This document shows, in pieces, positions 40,919-50,782 of a DNA stretch of 51,411 nucleotides (its first letter is position 1; each line of letters begins with the position of its first letter). The notes beneath the pieces are model-generated. The model had not been told where the DNA came from and ran no database searches. It saw nothing but the letters and a program-made list of their open reading frames with translations. A program made the position numbers and the translations under genes. The DNA lies in the NCBI RefSeq assembly GCF_002973525.1, contig NZ_PVEN01000029.1, positions 1 to 51,411 of the forward strand, read 5' to 3'. The DNA comes from Paraburkholderia sp. BL21I4N1 (GTDB lineage: Bacteria; Pseudomonadota; Gammaproteobacteria; Burkholderiales; Burkholderiaceae).

Positions 40919-42018
40919 ACGCACCCGCCGCCCCCGCGAAGAAGCCCGCCGGTCGCGCAGGACGCAACCTCGAACTGCCGGAACACCTGAAGGCCTACAG
41001 AGGCGTCTGGGTCTTTATCGAGCACGACCGTGGACACGTGCACAGCGTCTCGTGGGAACTGCTCGGTGAAGCGCGCAAACTGGCCGACACGCTCGGCAGC
41101 CGAGTGGGCATCGCGGTGCTCGGCGGCGCGAATGAACCGCTCGAACAGTTTGCCGCAGAAGCCTTCACTTACGGCGCGGACGATGCGTACATCGTCCACG
41201 ACCCGGTCTTGCAAGGCTATCGCAACGAGCCGTTCACGAAAGGGCTCACCGACCTCGTCCACCAGCATCAGCCCGAGATCCTGCTGCTGGGCGCGACGTC
41301 GATGGGCCGTGACCTTGCCGGCTCCGTAGCAACGACCCTGCTGACCGGGCTGACCGCCGATTGCACTGAACTCAACATCGATCCTGCGTCGCGGGCGCTG
41401 GCGGCGACGCGCCCCACCTTCGGCGGCTCGCTGCTGTGCACGATCATGACGCTCGCGTACCGTCCACAGATGGCGACGGTGCGCCCGCGCGTGATGCCGA
41501 TGCCGCTGCGCGACGCCGAACGCACCGGCAACATCGTCCCGGGAACGCTGGGGATGATCGAGACGGATATCGTCACGAGGCTGCTCGACTTTATCCCGGA
41601 TGCGAGCAGCAACCGGATCAACCTGCCCTATGCCGATGTGATTGTGAGCGGCGGCAAGGGGTTGAAGAGCCCGGAGAACTTCCAGCTGGCGTTCGAACTG
41701 GCGAACGTGCTCGGCGGCGAAGTGGGTGCGACCCGGCCATGTGTGCAGGCCGGCTGGGTCGAGGGGGAGCGCCAGGTGGGACAGACCGGCAAGACGGTAC
41801 GGCCCAAGCTCTACATTGCCGCCGGCATATCCGGCGCGATCCAGCACCGCGTGGGCATGGAAAGCGCAGACGTGATCGTGGCGATCAACACCGACCCGAA
41901 CGCACCCATCTTCGATTTCGCACACTACGGGATTGTCGGCAATGCGTTGCAAGTGTTGCCCGCGCTGAAGCAGGCTTTTGTGGAGCATTTGACCCGGCGC
42001 CGCAAGCAGGCTGCCTGA
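40915..42018 (+). CDS. fixB: FixB, electron-bifurcating flavoprotein alpha subunit
   Basis: ETF-alpha-like subunit of FixABCX, 367 residues. The FAD-domain signature RPKLYIAAGISGAIQHRVGM is present near residue 295, with NTDPNAPIFDFAHYGIVGNA after it. The N-terminal 20 residues are alanine/lysine-rich. It overlaps fixA by 4 nt and is followed by fixC after 11 nt. Intact. Confidence 0.95.
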   Translation: MNAPAAPAKKPAGRAGRNLELPEHLKAYRGVWVFIEHDRGHVHSVSWELLGEARKLADTLGSRVGIAVLGGANEPLEQFAAEAFTYGADDAYIVHDPVLQGYRNEPFTKGLTDLVHQHQPEILLLGATSMGRDLAGSVATTLLTGLTADCTELNIDPASRALAATRPTFGGSLLCTIMTLAYRPQMATVRPRVMPMPLRDAERTGNIVPGTLGMIETDIVTRLLDFIPDASSNRINLPYADVIVSGGKGLKSPENFQLAFELANVLGGEVGATRPCVQAGWVEGERQVGQTGKTVRPKLYIAAGISGAIQHRVGMESADVIVAINTDPNAPIFDFAHYGIVGNALQVLPALKQAFVEHLTRRRKQAA

Positions 42019-42029
42019 GGAGAATCACG

Positions 42030-43340
42030 ATGAGAAAACCATCACAGTTCGATGTGATCGTGGTCGGCGCCGGTCCGTCCGGCAACGCTGCCGCTTACAC
42101 GATGGCCAAGGCAGGTCTGGAAGTGCTGCAGATCGAGCGCGGCGAATATCCGGGCAGCAAGAATGTTCAGGGCGCGATCCTGTACGCCAAAGCGCTCGAA
42201 GAGATCATCCCGGACTTCCGCGACGATGCGCCGCTGGAGCGCCACATCATCGAGCAGCGAATGTGGATGCTCGACGACACGTCGTTTGTCGGTACACATG
42301 TGCGCAGCGAGGATTACAACAAGCCGCCCTATAACCGCTACACGATCATCCGCGCGCAGTTCGACAAGTGGTTTTCATCGAAAGTGCGCGAAGCCGGCGC
42401 ACTGCTGCTCTGCGAGACCACGGTGAAGGAACTGATCATGGACGGCGACCTGGTGGTCGGCGTGCAGTGCGACCGCGAGCACGGCGATGTCTATGCCGAC
42501 GTGGTGGTGCTCGCCGACGGCGTGAATTCGACGCTCGCGCGCAAGGCGGGCTTTCATGGAGAGATCGGGGCCGGCAACGTTGCGCTCGCCGTCAAGGAGA
42601 TTCTCTTCATGCCCGAGGAGACGATCCGCCAGCGCTTCAACGTCGGCGAGGACGACGGCGTCGTGATCGAGATGGTCGGCAGGATCACCGACGGCATGAT
42701 GGGCACTGGCTTCCTCTATACCAACAAGGAATCGCTCACCATAGGCGTGGGCTGTATGCTGAGCGACTTCAAGAAAAACCCCAACCGCACGAGCCCCTAT
42801 GTGCTCCTCGAAAAGATGAAGCGGCACCCGTCGATCGCACCGCTGATTGCGGGCGGCGAGATGAAGGAGTATTGCGCGCATCTGATTCCCGAAGGCGGTT
42901 TTCACGCAATCCCGCAGGTCTACGGCCACGGCTGGATGATCGTTGGCGATTCAGGCGGTTTCGTGAACGCCGCACACCGAGAAGGATCGAATCTTGCCAT
43001 GACCTCAGGACGCCTCGCCGCCGAAACGGTGATCCACGCGAAAGCCGCGGGCCAAGGCTACCGCGCCGGCACGCTCAAGGCCTACAAGGCCGCGCTCGAT
43101 CAGAGCTTCGTGATGAAAGACCTGCATAAGTACCGCGACATGCCGGCCGTGCTGCACCAGAATCCGCAGTTCTTCACGACCTACCCCGACCTCATGGCGC
43201 GCGCCGCGCGCACGATGCTCACGGTCGACGGTAAGGACAAGAAAAGCAAGGAGCGCGAGATTTTTTCGAGCTTCCGCAAAGCCCGTTCGCTTTCCGGCAT
43301 CGTGGGTGACGCCTACAAACTCCTGAGGGCCTTCCGATGA
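42030..43340 (+). CDS. fixC: FixC, flavoprotein-quinone oxidoreductase
   Basis: ETF-QO-like subunit of FixABCX, 436 residues. The N-terminal FAD fold is FDVIVVGAGPSGNAAAYTMAK; a second FAD contact is GDSGGFVNAAHREGSNLAM. It starts MRKPSQFD after GAGGAG. It overlaps fixX by 4 nt. Intact. Confidence 0.96.
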   Translation: MRKPSQFDVIVVGAGPSGNAAAYTMAKAGLEVLQIERGEYPGSKNVQGAILYAKALEEIIPDFRDDAPLERHIIEQRMWMLDDTSFVGTHVRSEDYNKPPYNRYTIIRAQFDKWFSSKVREAGALLLCETTVKELIMDGDLVVGVQCDREHGDVYADVVVLADGVNSTLARKAGFHGEIGAGNVALAVKEILFMPEETIRQRFNVGEDDGVVIEMVGRITDGMMGTGFLYTNKESLTIGVGCMLSDFKKNPNRTSPYVLLEKMKRHPSIAPLIAGGEMKEYCAHLIPEGGFHAIPQVYGHGWMIVGDSGGFVNAAHREGSNLAMTSGRLAAETVIHAKAAGQGYRAGTLKAYKAALDQSFVMKDLHKYRDMPAVLHQNPQFFTTYPDLMARAARTMLTVDGKDKKSKEREIFSSFRKARSLSGIVGDAYKLLRAFR

Positions 43341-43636
43341 GCACCCTACCCGTCAACGTAGAGGAAAAGCTGTTCCAGAACCGTTACCGCGTCGATGCAG
43401 GACGGCCGCACGTCCACATCAAGGATGCCGACGTCTGCCGGAGCGAATGCAGCGAGAAGAGTTGCACCTTCGTCTGCCCGGCCTCGTGCTACAAGGCCGA
43501 AGGCAACGGCGCGGTGACGCTGATCACCGACGGCTGCCTCGAATGCGGCAGTTGCCGCATCCTCTGTACCGACCACCAGAATATCGAGTGGGACTACCCG
43601 CGCGGTGGTCACGGCATCCTGTTCAAGTTCGGTTGA
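43337..43636 (+). CDS. fixX: FixX, ferredoxin-like subunit
   Basis: A 99-residue ferredoxin-like partner of FixC, with C-SEKSCTFVCPASC in the first motif region and CLECGSCRILC in the second. The start overlaps the fixC stop. It completes fixABCX. Confidence 0.95.
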   Translation: MSTLPVNVEEKLFQNRYRVDAGRPHVHIKDADVCRSECSEKSCTFVCPASCYKAEGNGAVTLITDGCLECGSCRILCTDHQNIEWDYPRGGHGILFKFG

Positions 43637-43647
43637 CGAACATCGTC

Positions 43648-44368
43648 ATGGCCAGACCAGAACGACATGTGTTTGCTTGCACCCAGAACCGGCCGCCGCA
43701 GCATCCGCGCGTCGTCTGCGCAGGCCGCAAGGGCTCGACCGCGCTGCTGAAGGCATTCTGGGCGGAACAGCAGAAACGCCAGGCGCCCGATACCGTCGCG
43801 ATCACGTATTCGGGCTGTCTCGGCCCGTGCGATCAGGGCACGAACGTGCTCATCTATCCCGACGCGGTGCTCTACAGCGGCGTGACGATGGCCGACGTGG
43901 AGAAAATCTTCACGCGTCAACTCGAAGGCCGCGAACCGGTGCGGCGCCTCATCGAAGGCCTGCATGGCGCGCCGGCCGAGCAGATCGACGCAGTCCTGTG
44001 GAGCGTCACACTGACCTCTCCGCGAAGCCTTGCCGCCTACTATCTGCGCAACAAATTCCATGCCGGACGCCGCGAACTCGATGAGGCAGAGCACGCGGCC
44101 CATCTGGGACTAAAAGCAGCTGCGCATGCCGCCGGGTTGAATGAGGATTGGCAGATGGTACAAGCCGGCGACGCGAACTTCCACGCGCCCGATCCCGCCC
44201 GGTCCCGCCCGCTTCTGGCTGTTCACGCTAAAGGCGCTCGCCTTCATCGGCCTGCGGCGCGGCGAACGCGAAACCGCAACACAGTTGATCACACAGCTAC
44301 GACAGCTCGATCCGGCGGGCCACCTCGGCTTCGGCGTAGTGGAAGCGTTGCTGCAACGGTCCGTCTGA
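43648..44368 (+). pseudogene. [2Fe-2S] thioredoxin-like ferredoxin plus TPR-like region, frameshifted
   Basis: The first 100 residues are a thioredoxin-fold [2Fe-2S] ferredoxin: HVFACTQNRPPQHPRVVCAG, GSTALLKAFWAEQQ, TYSGCLGPCDQGTNVLIYPD and VLYSGVT. The text continues SPRSLAAYYLRNKFHAG and DEAEHAAHLGLKAAAHAAG, then needs a frame change near 44200 to read RFWLFTLKALAFIGLRRGER and LRQLDPAGHLGFG with a stop at 44366-44368. The cause is a visible 10-bp tandem duplication (CCCGCCCGGT then CCCGCCCGCT). As it stands the frame runs on to 45117 through the IclR gene. The ferredoxin domain itself is complete and may be made. Confidence 0.75.
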
Positions 44369-44379
44369 GGAGAAGCACG

Positions 44380-45117
44380 ATGTCCAAACAGCCCGCCATC
44401 GCATCGTTGGCCGACGACAATCTGGCAGCCGGCGGCGTGGCAGCAGTCGACCGTGCGCTGACCCTGCTGGCTGCCTTCGGCAACGGCACGCACGTGCTGT
44501 CATTGAGCGCGCTCGCGGAACGCACGCGTCTGTACAAGAGCACCGTGCTGCGCCTGCTCGCGTCGCTGGAACATGCGCATCTCGTGGTGCGCCGCGCCGA
44601 TGGCTGCTACGTGCTGGGGTCCGGCGTCGCAAGGCTGCATGCCGTCTATGCGCAATCGTCCTCCAGCGAGTCGCTGGTGATACCCGTGCTGCAGGAACTG
44701 GTGGCCGCAACCCGTGAAAGCGCCGCGTTTCACGTACGTCAAGGTGCGCAACGGCTATGCCTGTATCGCGTCGACTCGCCACAGCCTGTGCGAGATCACA
44801 TCCGCGCGGGCGAGCTACTGCCGCTGGATCGTGGCACAGGAGGCCGGGTATTGCAAGCCTACTGCCACGAGGGCGACGAGGCACTCGGTCAGCAGATCCG
44901 CCGCCAGCAGGTCATCGCGCTAGCAGGAGACCGCGATCCGCAATTGGCAGGTATCGCCGCGCCGGTGTTCGGCCCGTCCGGGCAACTCGCCGGTGTCATT
45001 ACGCTGACCATGCCCCGCGAGAGACTGGACTCCGCTTGGGCAGAGATAGTGAGGAATTCTGGGCGAACTCTCACACGATACCTTGGCGGAATCAAGCCGG
45101 GCGAGGCAGACGGGTAG
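44380..45117 (+). CDS. IclR-family transcriptional regulator
   Basis: A 245-residue regulator with an N-terminal winged helix (VAAVDRALTLLAAFGNGTHV, LSALAERTRLYKSTVLRLLA) and a C-terminal IclR effector domain (ESAAFHVRQGAQRLCLYRVD, GTGGRVLQAY, IAAPVFGPSGQLAGVITL). The ATG follows GAGGAG and lies 11 nt after the natural end of the previous gene. Last gene of the nifV-fix run. The ligand is unknown; it may control a catabolic pathway or nif accessory genes. Confidence 0.9.
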   Translation: MSKQPAIASLADDNLAAGGVAAVDRALTLLAAFGNGTHVLSLSALAERTRLYKSTVLRLLASLEHAHLVVRRADGCYVLGSGVARLHAVYAQSSSSESLVIPVLQELVAATRESAAFHVRQGAQRLCLYRVDSPQPVRDHIRAGELLPLDRGTGGRVLQAYCHEGDEALGQQIRRQQVIALAGDRDPQLAGIAAPVFGPSGQLAGVITLTMPRERLDSAWAEIVRNSGRTLTRYLGGIKPGEADG

Positions 45118-45934
45118 TGATGCGTGAGGAACGAACTTGGGTTGTTACTCGCTTTTACTGAATGTCTTAATGTTGGCCATTACGGCCAGCCGCGCTCGAT
45201 CCCAACTTCGACTCAACGAATGTCAGTACATGGACACCCTCAGTTTGCCAAGTTTTCAATCGGTGATGATGGGTAGGTAGATTGCAACCATAGATTCGGA
45301 CTTTCAATGTGGCTGTGCCTGACGGGTTTCGCTTGATCGGTTCCCCGTCGCTTTCGCACACTCGACGGTGCTCGGACATTCCCGGGCCTTGCCGACCACG
45401 CTCTAACCTGTCGTGCCATCACGTCATGATTACCTAAGCAATCGGTCGACTCTTCTCGTGTTGTCAGCGTTTTTTCCTTCTATTAGCCGGGCTGACTACG
45501 CAACCGCAGCGGCAGATGTATCTTCTGCCCGGAACTCCCGGTCATCTGCCCACAGCGCCCAGACGGCGCGCGATCTTGTTGGCGTGCGACAGAGTCGCCT
45601 CGCTGATATGACCCCGGGCGCGCCTCCAGAAATTCAACGCGATCGAACACCACCGCTTGCGTCGCTGACCGCATCCGGTGTGAGCTGATGGTCGAGCGCG
45701 ACATGGCCGACGCACCGGCGATGACAGCGCAGCGTTCGCACCACCTTAGTCGAGATACCGACCGCCCCTGAGGTCGGCCGGGCTGTTCTCGACGATTACC
45801 GAATTGGCGCCGACTGGGCCGCTTCCGATCGTGATCATGCCAAGGTCCGCGCCAAACCCTGGCTTGACTTGTCTGAGCTATTCGCATCAGTCGCGATGTC
45901 GCGGCCCCGACACGCCGCAAGTCCGACAGTGCTT
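45118..45934. other. Region without an identifiable gene between the IclR gene and nifA
   Basis: These 817 bp lie between convergent genes. Only protein-like scraps are seen, for example plus-strand text around 45755-45880 (VGRAVLDDYRIGADWAAS, DLSELF) that I cannot assign. No terminator, repeat or RNA gene was recognised. Probably decayed DNA joining two acquisitions. Confidence 0.4.
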
Positions 45935-47701
45935 TCAGAAACGCTTGATCTCGACACCGTATTTCCTCAGCGCGTAGCCAATCTGGCGAGGCGTCAGTCC
46001 AAGCAGCCGCGCCGCCCTTGCCTGCACCCAGCCGGATCTTTCCATGGCGGCGATGAGACGCTCGCGGTTGGTCATCTTCGCACCACTTCCGAGAGCTGCA
46101 CCGCCAGGCACTAGCGGAGCCCGCTCGCTGCCGACAGGCGGGACCGCAACTGCGCCCGGCGTAGCAGCCTCAGCCGGGGGCGTACCCGGCTTCACTTGCA
46201 CTGGTACGATCGGCCCGGGCTGCAGCGCCATCTCGTCCGATCCGCTCTTCCACAGCATCGCGGACAGACACTGGCCGTGGCAGCAGGCAAAGTCGTTTCT
46301 CACGATCGCTGATCCCGGCGCCAGGGTCGCGCTCCGCTGCACGCAATTCTCGAGCTCGCGGACATTGCCGGGAAAACCGCAGTTCATCAACACTTCAATC
46401 GCGCTCGCATCGAAGGTCAGCGTACGGCCGTTCTCGCTGTTGAAATTCTTGAGAAACTCAACGGCGAGGAGAGGAATATCACTGCGCCTTTCACGCAACG
46501 GCGGCAGCAGCAAGGGAACCACGCTGAGGCGATAATAAAGGTCGGCGCGGAACTCGTTCCTTGCCACCGCGTCTTCCAGGTTCTTATTCGTGGCGGCAAC
46601 CACGCGAACATCGACCTTGATGGTCTGGTTGCTGCCGACGCGCTCGAATTCTTGCTCCTGCAGGACGCGCAGCAGCTTTGCCTGGAACGAGGCCGAAATC
46701 TCGCCGATCTCGTCCAGAAACAGCGTCCCCTTGTCGGCGAGCTCGAAGCGCCCCTTGCGCGAATTGAAGGCGCTGGTAAAGGCACCCTTCTCATGACCGA
46801 ACAATTCGGATTCCAGCACCGTCTCAGGGAGCGCCGCGCAATTGAGCTTGATGAAGGCCCGCTTGGCTCGCGGCGACAGCTCGTGAAGGGCCTTGGCGAC
46901 CAGCTCCTTCCCGGTACCGGATTCGCCGCGCAACAGAACTGTGCTGTTCGATTTGGCTACCACCGCGATCTTCTCAAGCAGGCCGCGCAGCGCCGGACTG
47001 TCGCCAATGATCCCCTCGACCTGAAACTTCTTACGCTCCTGCGCAGGGTACTTGAGCTCGGACAATTGTTTTTGCAGCCCGTCCCTCCCCGCCATCAGTC
47101 GCTCGCGGTCGCTCTTGAATAAGCGATGCAGCTTCACCGTCTGCCCCACCAGGTTGGCGATCATAGTAAGCAGCCGCACGTCGCAATCGAGCCGGAAGTT
47201 CGACCCATTGTCCGGGATGCGGTCGATGGTCAGTGTGCCCACGACCTTCGCGTCGATGCGAATAGGAACGCCGATGAACGACACTCGCATGTTGTCGGAA
47301 GCACCGAGCACGCCCATGTCGGCGGCACTGAAGCCCGAATGCCCCACTACGTTCTCGGCGACGAGCGGCCTGTCCGTCGACATGATCTGGTCAATTGCCT
47401 TCTGCGGCAGGCGCATCCGGTAGCGCTCATCGCTGCCTTCGCTCCAGCCGGCGCCAACGGTAATGTCCGGTACGCCATCATCGTCGAAGAGAGAGACGAT
47501 GCCGAGCCGCATCTGCACAAACGATTGCAGGAGATCGACGACGTTGGCCAACATGACTTCGAGCCGGCAGGGGGCGGTAAGTACCTTCGATATCTCCAAG
47601 ATGCCGGTAAGCGCGCTCTCGTACCACTGCACAATAGGGACCGCGTGGTCCGTCTCGGACTTTGAGCTAGGCCTTTCGCGTACGGAAGCGATATGCAGCA
47701 T
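45935..47701 (-). CDS. nifA: NifA, sigma-54 activator of nif genes (intact copy)
   Basis: Activates sigma-54 promoters of nif genes. From MLHIASVRERPS (ATG 47701, GGAG upstream) it has 588 residues; the frame is open to 47827. Domains: N-terminal GAF (residues 25-185), AAA+ with Walker A GESGTGKE, GAFTSAF loop and LFLDEIGE, and the C-terminal HTH RLLGLTPRQIGYALRKYG. The O2-sensing C-x11-C-x19-C-x4-C motif is complete (CGFPGNVRELENC ... CCHGQC). The text, for example LLQSFVQMRLGIVSLFDDDG and TVGAGWSEG, resembles Bradyrhizobium/Rhizobium NifA far more than the dead copy does. Confidence 0.95.
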   Translation of the reverse strand: MLHIASVRERPSSKSETDHAVPIVQWYESALTGILEISKVLTAPCRLEVMLANVVDLLQSFVQMRLGIVSLFDDDGVPDITVGAGWSEGSDERYRMRLPQKAIDQIMSTDRPLVAENVVGHSGFSAADMGVLGASDNMRVSFIGVPIRIDAKVVGTLTIDRIPDNGSNFRLDCDVRLLTMIANLVGQTVKLHRLFKSDRERLMAGRDGLQKQLSELKYPAQERKKFQVEGIIGDSPALRGLLEKIAVVAKSNSTVLLRGESGTGKELVAKALHELSPRAKRAFIKLNCAALPETVLESELFGHEKGAFTSAFNSRKGRFELADKGTLFLDEIGEISASFQAKLLRVLQEQEFERVGSNQTIKVDVRVVAATNKNLEDAVARNEFRADLYYRLSVVPLLLPPLRERRSDIPLLAVEFLKNFNSENGRTLTFDASAIEVLMNCGFPGNVRELENCVQRSATLAPGSAIVRNDFACCHGQCLSAMLWKSGSDEMALQPGPIVPVQVKPGTPPAEAATPGAVAVPPVGSERAPLVPGGAALGSGAKMTNRERLIAAMERSGWVQARAARLLGLTPRQIGYALRKYGVEIKRF

Positions 47702-48003
47702 GACGACGTCTCCGTTGTTGTGACCATCCTCTCTGTCACCTTGTTCGGATTTACGAGTATTGTGTTGCATATCATCCTCGATCTCGCGCCCTTCACGGGC
47801 TGAGTTCAAGAGATAACGCCTTTTCATGGCAGGACGGTGAAACTATAGTGCCTTGATTTACTTATTTTCTCCTTTTGCGATCTCGCCGCGCAGATTCCGC
47901 CGGGAACGCGAGTTCCATTGATGTCGCTCAAAACAACTGCGATTTGTCTACTCCGGTGCAGCCGATTACAGGTGTCGTCCATCATTGATTGCTGCCTCAG
48001 TCT

Positions 48004-48728
48004 GATGCGCTATACCGATGACTTTGTGATCACCGGTCACTCGAAAGAGTTGCTGGAAGACGAGCTGGAAGACGAGCTCAAGCCACTGGTCGAGGTCTTT
48101 CTGTAGGAGCGCGGACTGACGCTCTCCCCGGAAAGGACCAGGATCACGTACATCTCGCAAGGGTTCGACTTCCTCGGGCAGAACATTCGAAAATATCCAA
48201 CGGCAAGCTACTCATGAAGTCACCAAAAAGAATGTTCAAGCGTTTCTGACGAAAGTGCGCACAGTCATCAAGGACAATGCATCGGCCAAACAGGTCAATC
48301 TAATCGGCCTGCTCAACCCGATCATCGATGGCTGGTCGAACTATCGTCGATACGTGGTCTCGAAAGAAGTCTACAGCGCAGTCGACACTGCCATCTGGCA
48401 GGCGTTGTGGAAGTGGTGCTGCCGGCGGCATCCGTGCAAGGGCGCACGATGGATCAGAGCGCGATACTTCCATCATGAAGGACGCGGCACTGGGTATTGG
48501 ACGCGATACTGGTGGACTAACGGCAGAAGGGAACCCAGGACGATTGAGGCTACGCAAAGCATTCGTCGTGTGGACGGAGGATCGAGTGCGCGGGCCAATC
48601 TCGTCATGGTCCATCCCGTCTGCCACCAACAGATCCATCGTCGTGGTCTAACAGTAACGAACCGCCTCCCAATCGGGGGCTTTGAAAGGCTTGAGCCGTC
48701 TGTATTAAAGGGACATGCACGGTCCTGA
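48004..48728 (+). pseudogene. Group II intron reverse transcriptase/maturase remnant
   Basis: C-terminal part of an LtrA-type protein: RYTDDFVITGHSKELLEDE with the YxDD catalytic box, a small LEDE duplication, an in-frame TAG at 48104-48106 in VFL-TAG-ERGLTLSPERT, then GFDFLGQNIRK. After further frameshifts NLIGLLNPIIDGWSNYRRYV, WQALWKWCCRRHPCKGARWI and an HNH-like VCHQQIHRRG follow. The 5' half of the ORF is gone. Not functional. Confidence 0.85.
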
Positions 48729-48767
48729 GGGGGGCGCTATGCAGCAAATTCGTAGCGGCTACCCGAC
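48680..48767 (+). mobile_element. Group II intron 3' end (domains V-VI)
   Basis: The sequence around GAGCCGTCTG...GCACGGTCCTGAGG matches bacterial group II intron domain V, and the following hairpin GCGCTATGCAGC..TAGCGGC resembles domain VI, ending at CTACCCGAC. Downstream DNA is transposase coding sequence, consistent with insertion of the intron in that element. Confidence 0.65.
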
Positions 48768-49149
48768 ACGGCGTCAAGAGGTCTCGCGACCACGGCGAAA
48801 CAAGGACTGATCGTCGGCGCACGGGCGTTCGCAGGCAAACCATACGACGGCCACACGCTGGCGGAGCAACTCGAACAGAGCTCCATTCTGTTGCAGGATC
48901 TGCCGGGTATGCCGCAACCGAAGGCCGTGCTGGTCGATCTCGGGGTTCGGGGCGTCAATGCCGAAACATCATCAGTATGACTTATTCATCGCGGCAAACG
49001 GAAGACCCTGATCAGCACTCAGCGACGTTGGCTCAAGCGACGGCACGCGATCGAACCGGTCATCGGCCATGTGAAGGACGACCACGGCATGCGGCGTTGC
49101 TGGCTCTCTTAAGAAACACACCCCAAGTGTCTGATTGGGAATAAGTTTT

Positions 49150-50530
49150 TCAGACGGGTTGCGGTTGTTCTGTGGCGACGAGCTTCATGCCGAGCTTCTG
49201 GGCGCGCTGGGATAACTGCCGAAGAACACGTTCGCGGCAGCGCTCTTCGTAGTAGTCCTGCCCTTGATCGGTGTATTCCTCGCCCTTGGTAAGCATTGTG
49301 TAGATGAGTCGCGCGAGCTTGTGGGCGACATCGGTAATGGCCTTCGGTTTGTCCATACGCGAACACATCCGCCTGAAGTACGCGCCCAGTGCCGACTGGC
49401 TGGTGCGCAATGCCGTAGCGGCCAGACGCAGGGCCTGGGCCGCTCGGTTAGCGCAGCGCATGGTCTTGCCACTCATCACTTTGCCTCCGGTTATCCGGGT
49501 TCCTGGGCACAGCCCCAGCCAGCTCGCGAAGTGTGCCGCCGAGGGAAAGCGTGACATGTCGGCGCCAATCTCCGAGATGACAGCCAGCGCCGTCGTGACG
49601 TCGATGCCGTCAATGCGCGTGAGGTCCACGCCGCACATCCTGACCAACTGCGTACGCAGGTCAAACTTCGGCGCGTTGCGTGTCCGGCCGCGCTGCTTGC
49701 CCCTGGCAGGTTCACCCTCATGAGTTTGCAGGCGTTGCAACTGTCGCTGGATCTCGCGGTCGCCCTCGGCCAGTTGCGTACCGATGAAGTCGAACGCGTC
49801 CACCGCCTGCCTGAGCGCGAACAGGTGCTCGGCACGCCAGGTGCCTTGCAGGCTCTTAGCTATCTCCTCGACGCTGGCAGGGATACGCGCATCCTTCATG
49901 CCCGCGAGCGCATGGCCATCCCGCTCGCCGGCGCACAATGGCGCGCAGGATCTTCTGGCCCGTCACACCGACTAAGTCGGAGATGACGTTGGCGAGTTGG
50001 ACGTTCATCTGGGTCAGCGCCTTCTGCATATGCTGGACGTGGCGCGACTGGCTGCGCAACAGCAGCCCACGTTGGCGCCACAGCGAGCGCAGCACACAGA
50101 CCTGGTCGGCCGGGCGAAATGCCCCGCGCAGCAAACCGTACGTCATGAGCTGCTGGATCCATTGACAATCCAGCACATCGGACTTGCGCCCCGAGACGTT
50201 CCTGACGTGACGCGCATTGATCAGCATGACCGTGAAACCACGCGACTCCAGCAGTTCGAACACGGTCCAGTACACGCCGGTCGATTCCATCGCGATGGTG
50301 TCGATCCGGCAGGCCTTGAGCCAGTCGGCCATGGCGTTGAGGTCTGCCGTGAAACTGGCAAATTCGCGCACCGGCTCATCGTCCCGATCCGGCGGGACAG
50401 CCACAAAGTGGGACGCGCTGCCAATGTCGATGCCGGCGGCATTGGGATGGGTGATCGACAATGCTGCCGCCCGGGACTTGCGCGGCTTCAGGCTGACTGC
50501 AGGGTTGCGTTGGGCCAAGGCTTGCTCCAT
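49150..50530 (-). pseudogene. IS110-family recombinase, frameshifted
   Basis: The N-terminal DEDD domain is in one frame (NAAGIDIGSASHFVAVPP, AMESTGVYWTVFELL, SGRKSDVLDCQWIQQL) from 50530. The C-terminal transposase_20 domain is in another (RIDGIDVTTALAVISEIG, FASWLGLCPGTRITGGKVMS) to 49150. The frames overlap around 49935, where ILRAIV should continue as AGERDGHALAGMKD; one extra G accounts for the shift. All four acidic residues and the serine of the GKVMSGK motif are visible. Confidence 0.88.
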
Positions 50531-50782
50531 CTTCAGTTGCGGGAATGGCGCTGCATCGGGTACGTCGTTAGCTCACTCTCTTAAACGGGATATCAGCACA
50601 GCAGCTTACGCCGTCACGCCGATTCACCAATATCGATGACGTCACCCAGGACCACGCTCAAAGACGGGCATTACGCACCATTGCCTCACCGGTCTTCCGC
50701 AGCGCCGCATTCGACTTTGCCACACCGAAGCCACCCTTTGTTTCTTCGGCGCGATTTGCGGCAGCGGGCCGATTATTTCGCT
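50531..50782 (-). other. Non-coding end of the IS110 element, possible bridge RNA locus
   Basis: The 252 bp upstream of the recombinase start contain no credible ORF. In IS110-group elements the corresponding left end encodes the bridge RNA that selects target and donor. Size and position fit; structure was not computed. Confidence 0.35.

Larger units (their letters stand above)
49106..50782 (-). mobile_element. IS110-family insertion element
   Basis: Boundaries are deduced from the interrupted host gene: the target reads ...TGGCT then CAAAGGG, with a CT dinucleotide at both junctions (49104-49105 and 50781-50782), as expected for IS110 recombination at a core CT. Length is 1677 bp, no terminal inverted repeats seen. 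It contains a frameshifted recombinase gene and a 252-bp non-coding end upstream of it. Confidence 0.7.

Noticed and set aside
40678..41988. 436-codon minus-strand frame opposite fixA/fixB
   Set aside because: Shadow frame; fixA and fixB have complete family motifs.
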